Below are positions 7,229 to 15,029 of a stretch of DNA of 64,000 nt, piece by piece. The DNA lies in the NCBI RefSeq assembly GCF_037113415.1, contig NZ_CP146608.1, positions 1,446,501 through 1,510,500 of the forward strand. Reading direction: 5' to 3'. Below the pieces are notes generated by a model. It searched no databases and had not been told where the DNA came from. It worked only from the letters and a program-made list of their open reading frames with translations. Position numbers and translations under genes: made by a program. Origin of the DNA: Devosia sp. XK-2. Lineage in GTDB: Bacteria; Pseudomonadota; Alphaproteobacteria; Rhizobiales; Devosiaceae. How positions within the stretch are numbered: the stretch's first letter is position 1; each line of letters begins with the position of its first letter.

Positions 7229-8269
7229 ATGAGCCGTAGGGTCGGGATCAAGGATATCGCCGCTCGCGCCGAAGTGGCGGCATCAACCGTGTCTCACGTG
7301 CTCAATGGAACGGCGCCAATCTCTCTGGAGGTCCGCGAACGGGTCTTGGATGCAGCCAGAGAACTCGGATATCTCGCCCGGCGGCGCGAAAAGGCCAGCA
7401 TCGCGGTATTGCGCAGCATAATGCTGGCGGTTCCGAGCGATACGCTTCCGAACAACCAGCACAATCTCTTCTCCTGGACGATATTGAGCCGTCTCATGCG
7501 CGAATGCGAGCGTCGCTCGATCCGTGTGCTGCCCATCGAGGTGGACACGCCCAGTTTCAGCGTTTCAAAGCTGGTCGAACAGGCCCGGCAAGCCGAGGTC
7601 GAGGGAATATTGCTGCTCAACGATGATCGTCCCGAACTGCTAAAGGAGATCGCCCGTTCGGGCATCCCGGCCGTCCTGATGAACGGCGAAGATCATGAGA
7701 TGCAGATTGACAGCGTCACGCCCGGCAACCGTTTTGCCGCGCGCTACGCCACCAATTGGCTGATCGCGCAGGGGCACCGCGCCATCATGCATCTGACCTG
7801 GGAAGGGCGAAGCACCGTGCGTCGTCGTCGGGATGGCTTCCTCGACGCATTCCGGGCGAACGATCTGTCTCTGGAAACGGCCTATGTGCACCATGCCGAG
7901 GGATATTTTCCCGATATGGGCGCCGCGGCGATCCGGCGCTGGATCGCCAAGCATGAAGGTCTGGGTGGTGTCACGGCCATATTCTGCGCCGCCGACAATC
8001 TGGCCCTGGGCGTCATATCTGCGCTTAAGGACGCCGGCTATGTTCTGCCGCGCGACGTTTCCGTGGTGGGGTTCGACGGCGTCGCAATGGGCGAGTTCAC
8101 CGCGCCCACCCTGACGACGGTGACCGTCCCTCTCGACTATATTGGGCTGTCTGCGCTCAATTTGCTGGAACAGCGCATAGTCGCCGCCAACGCCGAATGG
8201 CCGGCAAACCGGCTTGAGCTCGGCTGCCGTCTGACCATTCGCGGCAGTGTGCGCGCCCTTGCCGAGTAG
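7229..8269 (+). CDS. LacI-family transcriptional regulator of the GH38 glycan locus
   Basis: This 346-residue protein has an N-terminal LacI helix-turn-helix (about residues 5-24, IKDIAARAEVAASTVSHVLNG) and a hinge region. A periplasmic-binding-protein-like sensor domain follows, with GILLLNDD, the repeated helix-strand units and FCAADNLALGVISAL and VSVVGFDG near the end. AGAGGGAC precedes the ATG by about 8 bases. The next gene on the same strand, about 500 bases away, starts the oligosaccharide importer and mannosidase operon. The regulator most likely represses that operon and is released by a glycan breakdown product. The best operator candidate is the palindrome at 8672. Confidence 0.9.
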   Translation: MSRRVGIKDIAARAEVAASTVSHVLNGTAPISLEVRERVLDAARELGYLARRREKASIAVLRSIMLAVPSDTLPNNQHNLFSWTILSRLMRECERRSIRVLPIEVDTPSFSVSKLVEQARQAEVEGILLLNDDRPELLKEIARSGIPAVLMNGEDHEMQIDSVTPGNRFAARYATNWLIAQGHRAIMHLTWEGRSTVRRRRDGFLDAFRANDLSLETAYVHHAEGYFPDMGAAAIRRWIAKHEGLGGVTAIFCAADNLALGVISALKDAGYVLPRDVSVVGFDGVAMGEFTAPTLTTVTVPLDYIGLSALNLLEQRIVAANAEWPANRLELGCRLTIRGSVRALAE

Positions 8270-8767
8270 TCATGCCAAGCCATCTTCCCTAGGTTCCAAT
8301 TCGCTCCGTTGCAGAGGAGCGTCCGACGTTTCATTTCTGCTTTTGGCCGGCCGATCCGGTCGGATTCGGTGCCGAAGCAGGGCCCGTTCCGCCCTCTAAG
8401 TAACTATTTGGAGAATTTTTTCGTGGTGGTCTGAAGGAGCGATCGGTCCACCATCCGAACGGCTATCTTCTTGAGTTCCTTGGATTTCTCGAATGGTGAC
8501 TTCCGCGTTGTCCAGCCGGGAATGGTCGCAAAGCGCAGCAATGAAATTCTTTTCGTATTGCGCCGACCGACAACAGGCGCAACTATGCATCCCGCTACAG
8601 CGAGAGCCGCCTGATTTAGCGCGTTATGTGCAGGCGCCCGCGCAGAGGCAGGAGAGGGAGGGAGGTTTTAGTGCAAAAATTTTTGCATGATCTAAGGCAT
8701 CCCCACAACGAATAGACGCGCGTTGATGGCCCTGACGGTGCTGCGCGTAGGTGATGAGGAGAAGTCC
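8270..8767 (+). other. Gene-free 500-base region upstream of the importer operon
   Basis: No credible protein gene is seen. It holds a weak inverted repeat CGCTCC/GGAGCG (8302-8321) after the LacI gene, the perfect palindrome at 8672-8687, and the ribosome site TGAGGAG before 8768. The length suggests a long regulated leader or promoter region. Confidence 0.5.
8672..8687. promoter_or_regulatory. Perfect 16-bp palindrome, likely LacI-family operator
   Basis: TGCAAAAATTTTTGCA is a perfect palindrome ending 80 bases before the ATG of the binding-protein gene, in the control region next to the LacI-type regulator. Its centre is AT, whereas many LacI-family operators have a central CG, so the assignment is not certain. 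Confidence 0.5.
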
Positions 8768-10672
8768 ATGAATGCCAAGAACTGGTTCGCGACGATTTCG
8801 CTCGCGGCACTATCAACCGCGGCCCTAACAGTGTCCGCCTGGGCCTTCCAGGAGGCCCCGATGCTGACCGAGATGGTGGAGGCCGGCACACTGCCGCCTG
8901 TCGAGGAGCGACTGCCCACCAACCCCACCGTGGTCGATGCCTTGAGTGTGGGTGAATATGGCGGCACCTGGCGCCGCGCCTATAGCGGCCCGGGCGACCG
9001 TTGGGGCCCGACCAAGTTGATGGAAGAGCGTGTGCTCAAATGGGCCGCCGGTCCGGACGGCACCGCGCAGTTGACGCCGGGCTATATCGAAAGCTATTCC
9101 GTCAACGAGGACTCGACCGAATTCACCTTCACCTTGCTCGAGGGGCTGAAATGGTCGGATGGTCATCCCGTCACCACCGAGGATGTCCGCTTCTGGTACG
9201 AGGATATCTTCCTCAATCCCAAGATCGTGGCCACCATCGATCCGACCTTCTCCCCCGGCGGCGTGCCGATGGAGCTCGAGATTGCCGACGAGCGCACCTT
9301 CACGGTCAAGTTCGCCCAGCCTTACGTGTATTTCCTACAGATTCTGGCTAAGGATTCGACGGGCGAGCCGAGCCTGGACCGTCCCAGCTTCGTCTTCCCC
9401 AAGCACTATCTCAGCCAGTTCAACGACAAATATGCCAGCGAAGAAGAGCTGGCCGCCGCGGCCGCTGAATTTGGCGTGGCGAGCTGGACCGATCTTTGGG
9501 GTTCCAAGGGTGCTGCGACGGCGTGGTGGGCCAATCCCGACCTGCCGGTGCTCACCGCCTGGAAGATCGAGACGCCGGCCCCGGCAGAGAACGTCACCAT
9601 GGTGCGAAATCCCTACTACTGGGCCGTCGACCAGGAAGGAAACCAGCTTCCCTATATCGATCGCATCAACCACCGGCTCTACCAGGACCCGCAGAGCCTG
9701 GCGCTGATGGTGGCCCAGGGGCAGATCGACGCCCAGGACCGCGGCATGAGCGAGCCCTACGATTTCTACAAGGAGAACGAGGAGCGCGGGAACTTCCACC
9801 TGGTGCCTTGGCTCGGTTCGGGCGTCTGGTCGCTGATCCCCAACATGAACACCACCGACGAAGCGCTCAATGCGCTCTATGCCGACGAGCGCGTTCGCCA
9901 GGCGCTATCGGTGGGTATCGACCGTGAACTGATCATTGAGCTGACCCAGTCCGGTCTCGCCAAGCCTGTCCAGGCCGCGCCGGTCGCCGGTTCGCCCTAT
10001 TACCAGGAAGACCTAGCGACCCACTGGACCGAGTATGATCCAGACCTGGCCAACGAACTGCTCGACGAGGCCGGTCTTGCCGAGCGCGATAGCGAAGGCT
10101 TCCGCCTGCGTCCCGATGGCAAGCGCTTCACCATCGTCGTCGAAGGCGGCGACATGGCGTTGTCCAAGCAGCTCGAGCTGATTGCCGAGAGCTATTCGGA
10201 AATCGGCATCGAAATCCTGCCGCGCGTCATCGATCGCACCCAGTTCGACACGAACCGCGCGAACAATGATTTCGACATGCAATATCTCGTGTTCGACCGG
10301 TTGACCTATGTGCCCGCCGATCCGCGCGTCATGATGGGGTCAGAGAGCTACGCCAACCAGAGCTATGTCTGGTACAGCACCGATGGCGCCAGCGGCATCG
10401 AGCCGCCCGCCGACAGCGATTTCCGCAAGATCTATGACCTGTGGGACAAGGCCTCCAGCGCTCCGAGCGTCGAGGAAGCCGACAAGTCGATGAACGAGTT
10501 GATCCGGACCTTTGTTGAGGGAGGCTACGTCATCGGCGTGCACGGCGCCGGTGTCAGGGTGAATGTCGTGTCCAACCGGATGCACAATGTGCAGGCCGAC
10601 CTGGTCATGGACGATATCTTCCGCGAAGTTGGTCTCTCCCGCACCCAGCAGTACTGGCTCGACCAGGACTAA
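8768..10672 (+). CDS. ABC importer substrate-binding protein (family 5)
   Basis: This 634-residue exported binding protein belongs to the peptide/oligosaccharide group (SBP_bac_5). The signal peptide covers about residues 1-26 (ending VSAWA). The mature part shows the family pattern YGGTWRRAYSG, LKWSDGHPVTTEDVRFWYEDI, and late in the sequence VRQALSVGIDRELI. Family 5 proteins bind peptides, opines or oligosaccharides. The mannosidase downstream makes an oligosaccharide the likely ligand here. The ATG at 8768 is chosen over one at 8723 because AGGAG lies just before it and the signal peptide starts there. It opens the operon that runs to 21827. Confidence 0.9.
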   Translation: MNAKNWFATISLAALSTAALTVSAWAFQEAPMLTEMVEAGTLPPVEERLPTNPTVVDALSVGEYGGTWRRAYSGPGDRWGPTKLMEERVLKWAAGPDGTAQLTPGYIESYSVNEDSTEFTFTLLEGLKWSDGHPVTTEDVRFWYEDIFLNPKIVATIDPTFSPGGVPMELEIADERTFTVKFAQPYVYFLQILAKDSTGEPSLDRPSFVFPKHYLSQFNDKYASEEELAAAAAEFGVASWTDLWGSKGAATAWWANPDLPVLTAWKIETPAPAENVTMVRNPYYWAVDQEGNQLPYIDRINHRLYQDPQSLALMVAQGQIDAQDRGMSEPYDFYKENEERGNFHLVPWLGSGVWSLIPNMNTTDEALNALYADERVRQALSVGIDRELIIELTQSGLAKPVQAAPVAGSPYYQEDLATHWTEYDPDLANELLDEAGLAERDSEGFRLRPDGKRFTIVVEGGDMALSKQLELIAESYSEIGIEILPRVIDRTQFDTNRANNDFDMQYLVFDRLTYVPADPRVMMGSESYANQSYVWYSTDGASGIEPPADSDFRKIYDLWDKASSAPSVEEADKSMNELIRTFVEGGYVIGVHGAGVRVNVVSNRMHNVQADLVMDDIFREVGLSRTQQYWLDQD

Positions 10673-10682
10673 GACAACCATG

Positions 10683-10714
10683 CCGGCCGCGGTCCTCTCC
10701 CGCCGCGGTTGGCA
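10683..10714 (+). other. Stem-loop between binding-protein and permease genes
   Basis: CCGCGG occurs twice (around 10688 and 10708) within partly complementary flanks, giving an imperfect GC-rich hairpin just after the binding-protein stop. Such hairpins often protect the upstream message so that the binding protein is made in excess. There is no T-run. Confidence 0.4.
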
Positions 10715-10750
10715 CCTGCCTATTGGGACCGGTGACTTAGGAGGCCGGGC

Positions 10751-11737
10751 ATGATTGCCTTTATTCTTCGGCGTTCGCTTCTATCGATCCCGATGCTGAT
10801 TTTCATTTCGTTTATCTCGTTCGTCATCATCCAGCTACCACCTGGCGACTATGTCACCGCCTATGCCGCGCAATTGGCAAAGTCTGGCGACTACCTTTCG
10901 GCGGTGCAGCAAGAGGCGATGCGCGAGCGCCTGGGGCTCAATGATCCCATTCTGATCCAATACTGGCGCTGGATCACAGCCATCATCTTCAAGGGCGACT
11001 TCGGCTATTCGCTCGACTGGAATGCGCCTGTCTCGACGCTGATCTGGGATCGTCTGGCCATCACACTGGCCCTGTCCACCGCCAGCCTCATCATTACCTG
11101 GATCATCGCCATACCCGTCGGCGTCTATTCGGCCACGCGGCAATATTCGGTGCTCGACTACGTGTTCACCGTGTTCGGCTTTCTGGGTAAAGGCACACCG
11201 GACTTTTTGCTTGCCCTGATCCTGATGTGGATCAGCTTCGTCTACCTCCAGCTCGATGTGGGCGGCCTATTCTCGACCGACTATCAGAATGCTCCTTGGT
11301 CCTGGGGCAAGTTCGTCGATCTCTTGCAGCATCTATGGATCCCGCTGGTGGTGCTGGGGACAAGTGGAGCCGCCGGCCTGATCCGCGTGATGCGTGCCAA
11401 TATGCTGGACGAGCTCGGCAAGCCCTATGTGGAAACCGCTTATGCGCAGGGCCTTTCCGAGCGCCAGGTTGTCTGGCGCTATCCGGTGCGTGTGGCCCTC
11501 AACCCCTTCATCTCTACAGTCGGTTGGGCCCTGCCGGCCTTGTTCTCGGGTGACGTGATCACGGCCATCGTGCTCAACCTGCCCACCACTGGGCCATTGC
11601 TGCTCCAGGCGCTCAAGATGCAGGACATGTATCTGGCCGGCAGCTTCATTCTCATCCTCAGCGCCTTCACCGTGATTGGCACGCTGATTTCCGACATACT
11701 CCTGGCGTGGTTCGACCCGCGCATCCGTTATGCGTGA
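10751..11737 (+). CDS. ABC importer permease (DppB type)
   Basis: This 328-residue inner-membrane protein has about six membrane helices. The first is near residues 10-30, followed by a periplasmic stretch containing RERLGLNDPILIQYWRW that is typical of DppB/OppB permeases. The ATPase-contacting EAA-type loop lies about residues 218-240 (LGKPYVETAYAQGLSERQVVWRYPVR). AGGAGG precedes the ATG by seven bases. It pairs with the next permease to form the membrane channel of the oligosaccharide importer. Confidence 0.92.
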   Translation: MIAFILRRSLLSIPMLIFISFISFVIIQLPPGDYVTAYAAQLAKSGDYLSAVQQEAMRERLGLNDPILIQYWRWITAIIFKGDFGYSLDWNAPVSTLIWDRLAITLALSTASLIITWIIAIPVGVYSATRQYSVLDYVFTVFGFLGKGTPDFLLALILMWISFVYLQLDVGGLFSTDYQNAPWSWGKFVDLLQHLWIPLVVLGTSGAAGLIRVMRANMLDELGKPYVETAYAQGLSERQVVWRYPVRVALNPFISTVGWALPALFSGDVITAIVLNLPTTGPLLLQALKMQDMYLAGSFILILSAFTVIGTLISDILLAWFDPRIRYA

Positions 11738-11746
11738 GGCATAGTC

Positions 11747-12877
11747 ATGACAGAGCAAGCGTTAGCGGCAGAACCGGTCAATACCAGGAAGGAGGAGCTC
11801 TACAGCGCCAAGCCCTGGCAATTGATATGGCGACGTTTCACCAAACATACCCTGGCGGTGATTTCGCTCTGGTTCCTGGTGCTCCTGGGTCTGTCCGCCC
11901 TGTTTGCCGAATTTGTCGCCCCCTATGATCCGTTCAAGATCGAGCGTCTGCGGACTTCGGCGCCACCCACGGCCATCCACCTGTTTCATGAAGGGCGGTT
12001 CGTCGGGCCATTCGTCTACGCGTTGGAGCGCACCCGCGACCCGGAGACCACCCGCGTCACCTATCAGCCCGACACCGAAAATATCCTGCCGATCCGCTTG
12101 TTCACCGCGGGGGACAGCTACAGCTTTTTCGGGCTGTTTGAGACCGATATCCATCTGTTCGACGTCGAGGGCGGACGCCGGGACCAGATCAACTTGCTCG
12201 GTACCGACGATCTGGGTCGTGACGTGTTTTCAAGGCTCATCCACGGAGCCCGCGTCTCCCTGTCGGCCGGCCTCGTCGGCGTGGCTTTCGCCTTCGTCCT
12301 GGGTCTGACGCTGGGATCCGTCTCTGGCTATTTCGGTGGCTGGATCGACGGGTCCATTCAGCGTCTGATGGAGCTGATCCGCTCCATACCCACCATTCCA
12401 TTGTGGATGGGCCTGGCTGCCGCGCTACCGATCGTGTGGGATCCGATCGTGGTCTATGTGCTGATCACCTTCATCCTTGCGCTTATCGGCTGGACCTATC
12501 TGGCCCGCGTCGTCCGCGGCCAGTTTCTGGCATTGCGCAATGAAGACTATGTGCTGGCCGCCAGACTGGCGGGCGCTTCGGAATACCGCATCATCACCAA
12601 ACACATGCTGCCCTCGATGACTTCCTACATCATCGCGGCGCTGACCCTGGCGGTGCCGGAAATGATCCTGGGCGAGACCGCGCTGAGCTTTCTGGGTCTG
12701 GGCCTGCGCCCACCCGTGGTGAGCTGGGGCGTGCTGCTGCAGGACGCGCAAAACCTGCGCTCGATTTCGCTGGCACCATGGCTCCTTTCGCCTGGCATTG
12801 CGGTGGTGCTCACCGTGCTCGCATTCAACTTCCTTGGCGATGGTCTCCGCGACGCCGCCGACCCTTATGGGCAATAG
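11747..12877 (+). CDS. ABC importer permease (DppC type) with long periplasmic insert
   Basis: This 376-residue protein is the second channel subunit. After a cytoplasmic N-terminus and a first membrane helix (about residues 38-60), a soluble insert of about 85 residues precedes the DppC landmark LGTDDLGRDVFSRLIHGARVSL (about residues 151-172). Five further helices follow, with the EAA loop LRNEDYVLAARLAGASEYRIITKHM. The insert makes it longer than the usual about 300 residues; this form is known in permeases paired with large family 5 binding proteins. It starts 9 bases after its partner, with GAGG before the ATG. Confidence 0.9.
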   Translation: MTEQALAAEPVNTRKEELYSAKPWQLIWRRFTKHTLAVISLWFLVLLGLSALFAEFVAPYDPFKIERLRTSAPPTAIHLFHEGRFVGPFVYALERTRDPETTRVTYQPDTENILPIRLFTAGDSYSFFGLFETDIHLFDVEGGRRDQINLLGTDDLGRDVFSRLIHGARVSLSAGLVGVAFAFVLGLTLGSVSGYFGGWIDGSIQRLMELIRSIPTIPLWMGLAAALPIVWDPIVVYVLITFILALIGWTYLARVVRGQFLALRNEDYVLAARLAGASEYRIITKHMLPSMTSYIIAALTLAVPEMILGETALSFLGLGLRPPVVSWGVLLQDAQNLRSISLAPWLLSPGIAVVLTVLAFNFLGDGLRDAADPYGQ

Positions 12878-12881
12878 TAAT

Positions 12882-13916
12882 ATGAACCATTCCCCCATGC
12901 CCCCCGAGCGCCTGCTCGAACTGGACAATGTGCAGGTACACTTCCCCATGCGCGAAGGCCTGGTTAAGGCCGTCAATGGCGTGTCCTACCATGTCAACAA
13001 GGGCGAGGTGCTCGGCATTGTGGGCGAGAGCGGATCGGGCAAATCAATCACAGCCCGCTCGATCATGCGGCTCTTGCCAAAGCGCGCCATCGATGCGGGC
13101 GGTCATATCCGCTTCCGTCCGCGCAGCGGCGAGGAATTCGAGCTCTCCAGCCTATCGCGCAATAGCCGGGCTATCCGGCAGGTGCGTGGCAATCACATCG
13201 GCATGATCTTTCAGGAGCCGATGACGGCTCTCTCTCCGGTCCACACGATTGGTACGCAGATCATGCGGACCGTGCAATTGCATAAGGGGCTGAGCCGCGC
13301 CGCCGCGCGGGAGCGGGCCATTGATCTGCTCGCCAAGGTGCAATTGCCGCGCCCCGCCGAATTGGTCGATGCCTATCCACATCAGCTCTCTGGCGGCATG
13401 CGGCAGCGCGCAATGATTGCACTGGCCATTTCGTGCGACCCGAGCCTGTTGATCGCCGACGAGCCCACCACCGCCCTGGATGTGACCACCGAGGCGCAGA
13501 TCCTGGACCTGCTCAAGCAATTGCAGTCCGAGCTTGGCATGGCGATCATCTTCATCACCCATAATTTCGGGGTCGTGGCGGACATCGCCGATCGCGTATC
13601 GGTCATGTATCTGGGCCATATCGTCGAAACGGCCAGTGTCGATGACATTTTCTATGCGCCGAAGCACCCCTATACCCAGGCACTGCTGCGCTCCATCCCG
13701 CGCCTTGGCGTCGATCAGGGGCGGCGGTTGCCCACCATTCCGGGCATGGTGCCCGATCCGTTCAGCGTGCCGCCCGGCTGCGAATTCAATCCCCGGTGCA
13801 GCCACGCCATAGCTGGGCTATGCGATGTGCAGGAGCCGCCGGAGAAGCGCTTCAACGGCCAGATGTCCCGTTGCCACATTGCGGACCAGTTCGCCAAGGA
13901 GCCCGTTCATGCCTGA
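12882..13916 (+). CDS. ABC importer ATPase 1 (OppD/DppD type)
   Basis: This 344-residue ATPase energises the importer. It has Walker A GESGSGKS, the ABC signature LSGGMRQRA, Walker [13 protein letters not shown], the His switch ITHNFG and the oligopeptide-type C-terminal region with [20 protein letters not shown]. The ATG at 12882 lies four bases after the permease stop; an in-frame ATG further upstream (12798) would overlap the permease deeply. A start at 12897 is also possible. Confidence 0.92.
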   Translation: MNHSPMPPERLLELDNVQVHFPMREGLVKAVNGVSYHVNKGEVLGIVGESGSGKSITARSIMRLLPKRAIDAGGHIRFRPRSGEEFELSSLSRNSRAIRQVRGNHIGMIFQEPMTALSPVHTIGTQIMRTVQLHKGLSRAAARERAIDLLAKVQLPRPAELVDAYPHQLSGGMRQRAMIALAISCDPSLLIADEPTTALDVTTEAQILDLLKQLQSELGMAIIFITHNFGVVADIADRVSVMYLGHIVETASVDDIFYAPKHPYTQALLRSIPRLGVDQGRRLPTIPGMVPDPFSVPPGCEFNPRCSHAIAGLCDVQEPPEKRFNGQMSRCHIADQFAKEPVHA

Positions 13917-14958
13917 GGCCACCATTCACGCCGACGCCATGCCGGACGACGTGCTGATTTCAGTACGCAATCTCAAGAAGTATTTTCCCATTCATGCCGG
14001 CTGGCTGCGCCGCAAGGTCGGTGACATCAAGGCCATCGACGATGTGTCGCTTGATATCCGCAAGGGCGAGACATTCGGCCTGGTGGGTGAATCGGGTTCG
14101 GGCAAATCGACAGTCGCGCGGTTGATGCTGCGCGCCTATCCATTGACCGAAGGGCAGATCCTGTTTCGTCAGTCCGACGGCTCGGTGGTCGATCTGTCCG
14201 GGCTGACTGATCGGCAGATGCGGTCCATGCGCCGCGAAATGCAGATGATCTTTCAGGATCCCTATTCGTCGCTCAATCCGCGCATGACGCTGCTCGAGCT
14301 GGTCGGAGAGCCCATGCTTATTCACGGCGCTGGCACTCAGGCCGAAATTCGTGACCGCGTTGCCGAGCTCCTGCAGGTCGTGGGGCTCAGGCCCGAATAT
14401 GTCAATCGCTACCCCCATGCCTTTTCGGGCGGTCAGCGGCAGCGCATCGGCATCGCGCGGGCCCTGGCGCTCAACCCGAGCTTTATCGCCGCCGACGAGG
14501 CCGTGTCGGCCCTGGACGTTTCCGTGGCGGCGCAGAACATCAACCTGATGCAGGATCTGCAGGAAAAGTTCGGCCTGACCTATCTTTTCATCACCCACGA
14601 CTTGGGCATGGTAGAGCACATATCCGATCGCGTGGGCGTCATGTATCTGGGCCGATTGATGGAGACTGCGCCCACCGATCAGCTCTTCGCCAAACCGCTG
14701 CATCCCTACACCGAGGCACTGATGGCCGCTGTGCCCCAGCCGGACCCGCGGGGCAATCGGGCGCGCAAGCACGTGCCGCTCAAGGGCGAGATCGCCAATG
14801 CGGCCAATCCGCCCAAAGGATGCAGCTTTCATCCCCGCTGTCCCTATGCCCAGCCCATTTGCGGCACCGACGTGCCGGACCTTCGGCGGGTGGCCGATGG
14901 CCGGCAGGTGCGCTGCCATTTCGCCGAGGAATTGTCTTTGGCCGGCGTCACCGCTTGA
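13909..14958 (+). CDS. ABC importer ATPase 2 (OppF/DppF type)
   Basis: This 349-residue partner ATPase has Walker [10 protein letters not shown], signature FSGGQRQRIG, Walker B IAADEAVSALD, switch ITHDLG and the C-terminal GCSFHPRCPYA. Walker B reads DEAVSALD where most relatives read DEPVSALD, a change seen in other members and not expected to abolish activity. It overlaps the preceding ATPase gene by eight bases (ATG inside the last codons), which indicates tight translational coupling. The two ATPases form a heterodimer. Confidence 0.92.
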   Translation: MPEATIHADAMPDDVLISVRNLKKYFPIHAGWLRRKVGDIKAIDDVSLDIRKGETFGLVGESGSGKSTVARLMLRAYPLTEGQILFRQSDGSVVDLSGLTDRQMRSMRREMQMIFQDPYSSLNPRMTLLELVGEPMLIHGAGTQAEIRDRVAELLQVVGLRPEYVNRYPHAFSGGQRQRIGIARALALNPSFIAADEAVSALDVSVAAQNINLMQDLQEKFGLTYLFITHDLGMVEHISDRVGVMYLGRLMETAPTDQLFAKPLHPYTEALMAAVPQPDPRGNRARKHVPLKGEIANAANPPKGCSFHPRCPYAQPICGTDVPDLRRVADGRQVRCHFAEELSLAGVTA

Positions 14959-15029
14959 ACGTTATCTCCCTCGGCGACGGCGGCACCCCGGCCGCCCGCG
15001 CCGTTTGAAGTCTTCACAAGGCCTGTTTC

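Noticed and set aside
8396..8590. A 64-residue minus-strand frame in the gene-free region before the importer
   Set aside because: It has no ribosome site, no family resemblance and an unusual composition; it is probably chance.
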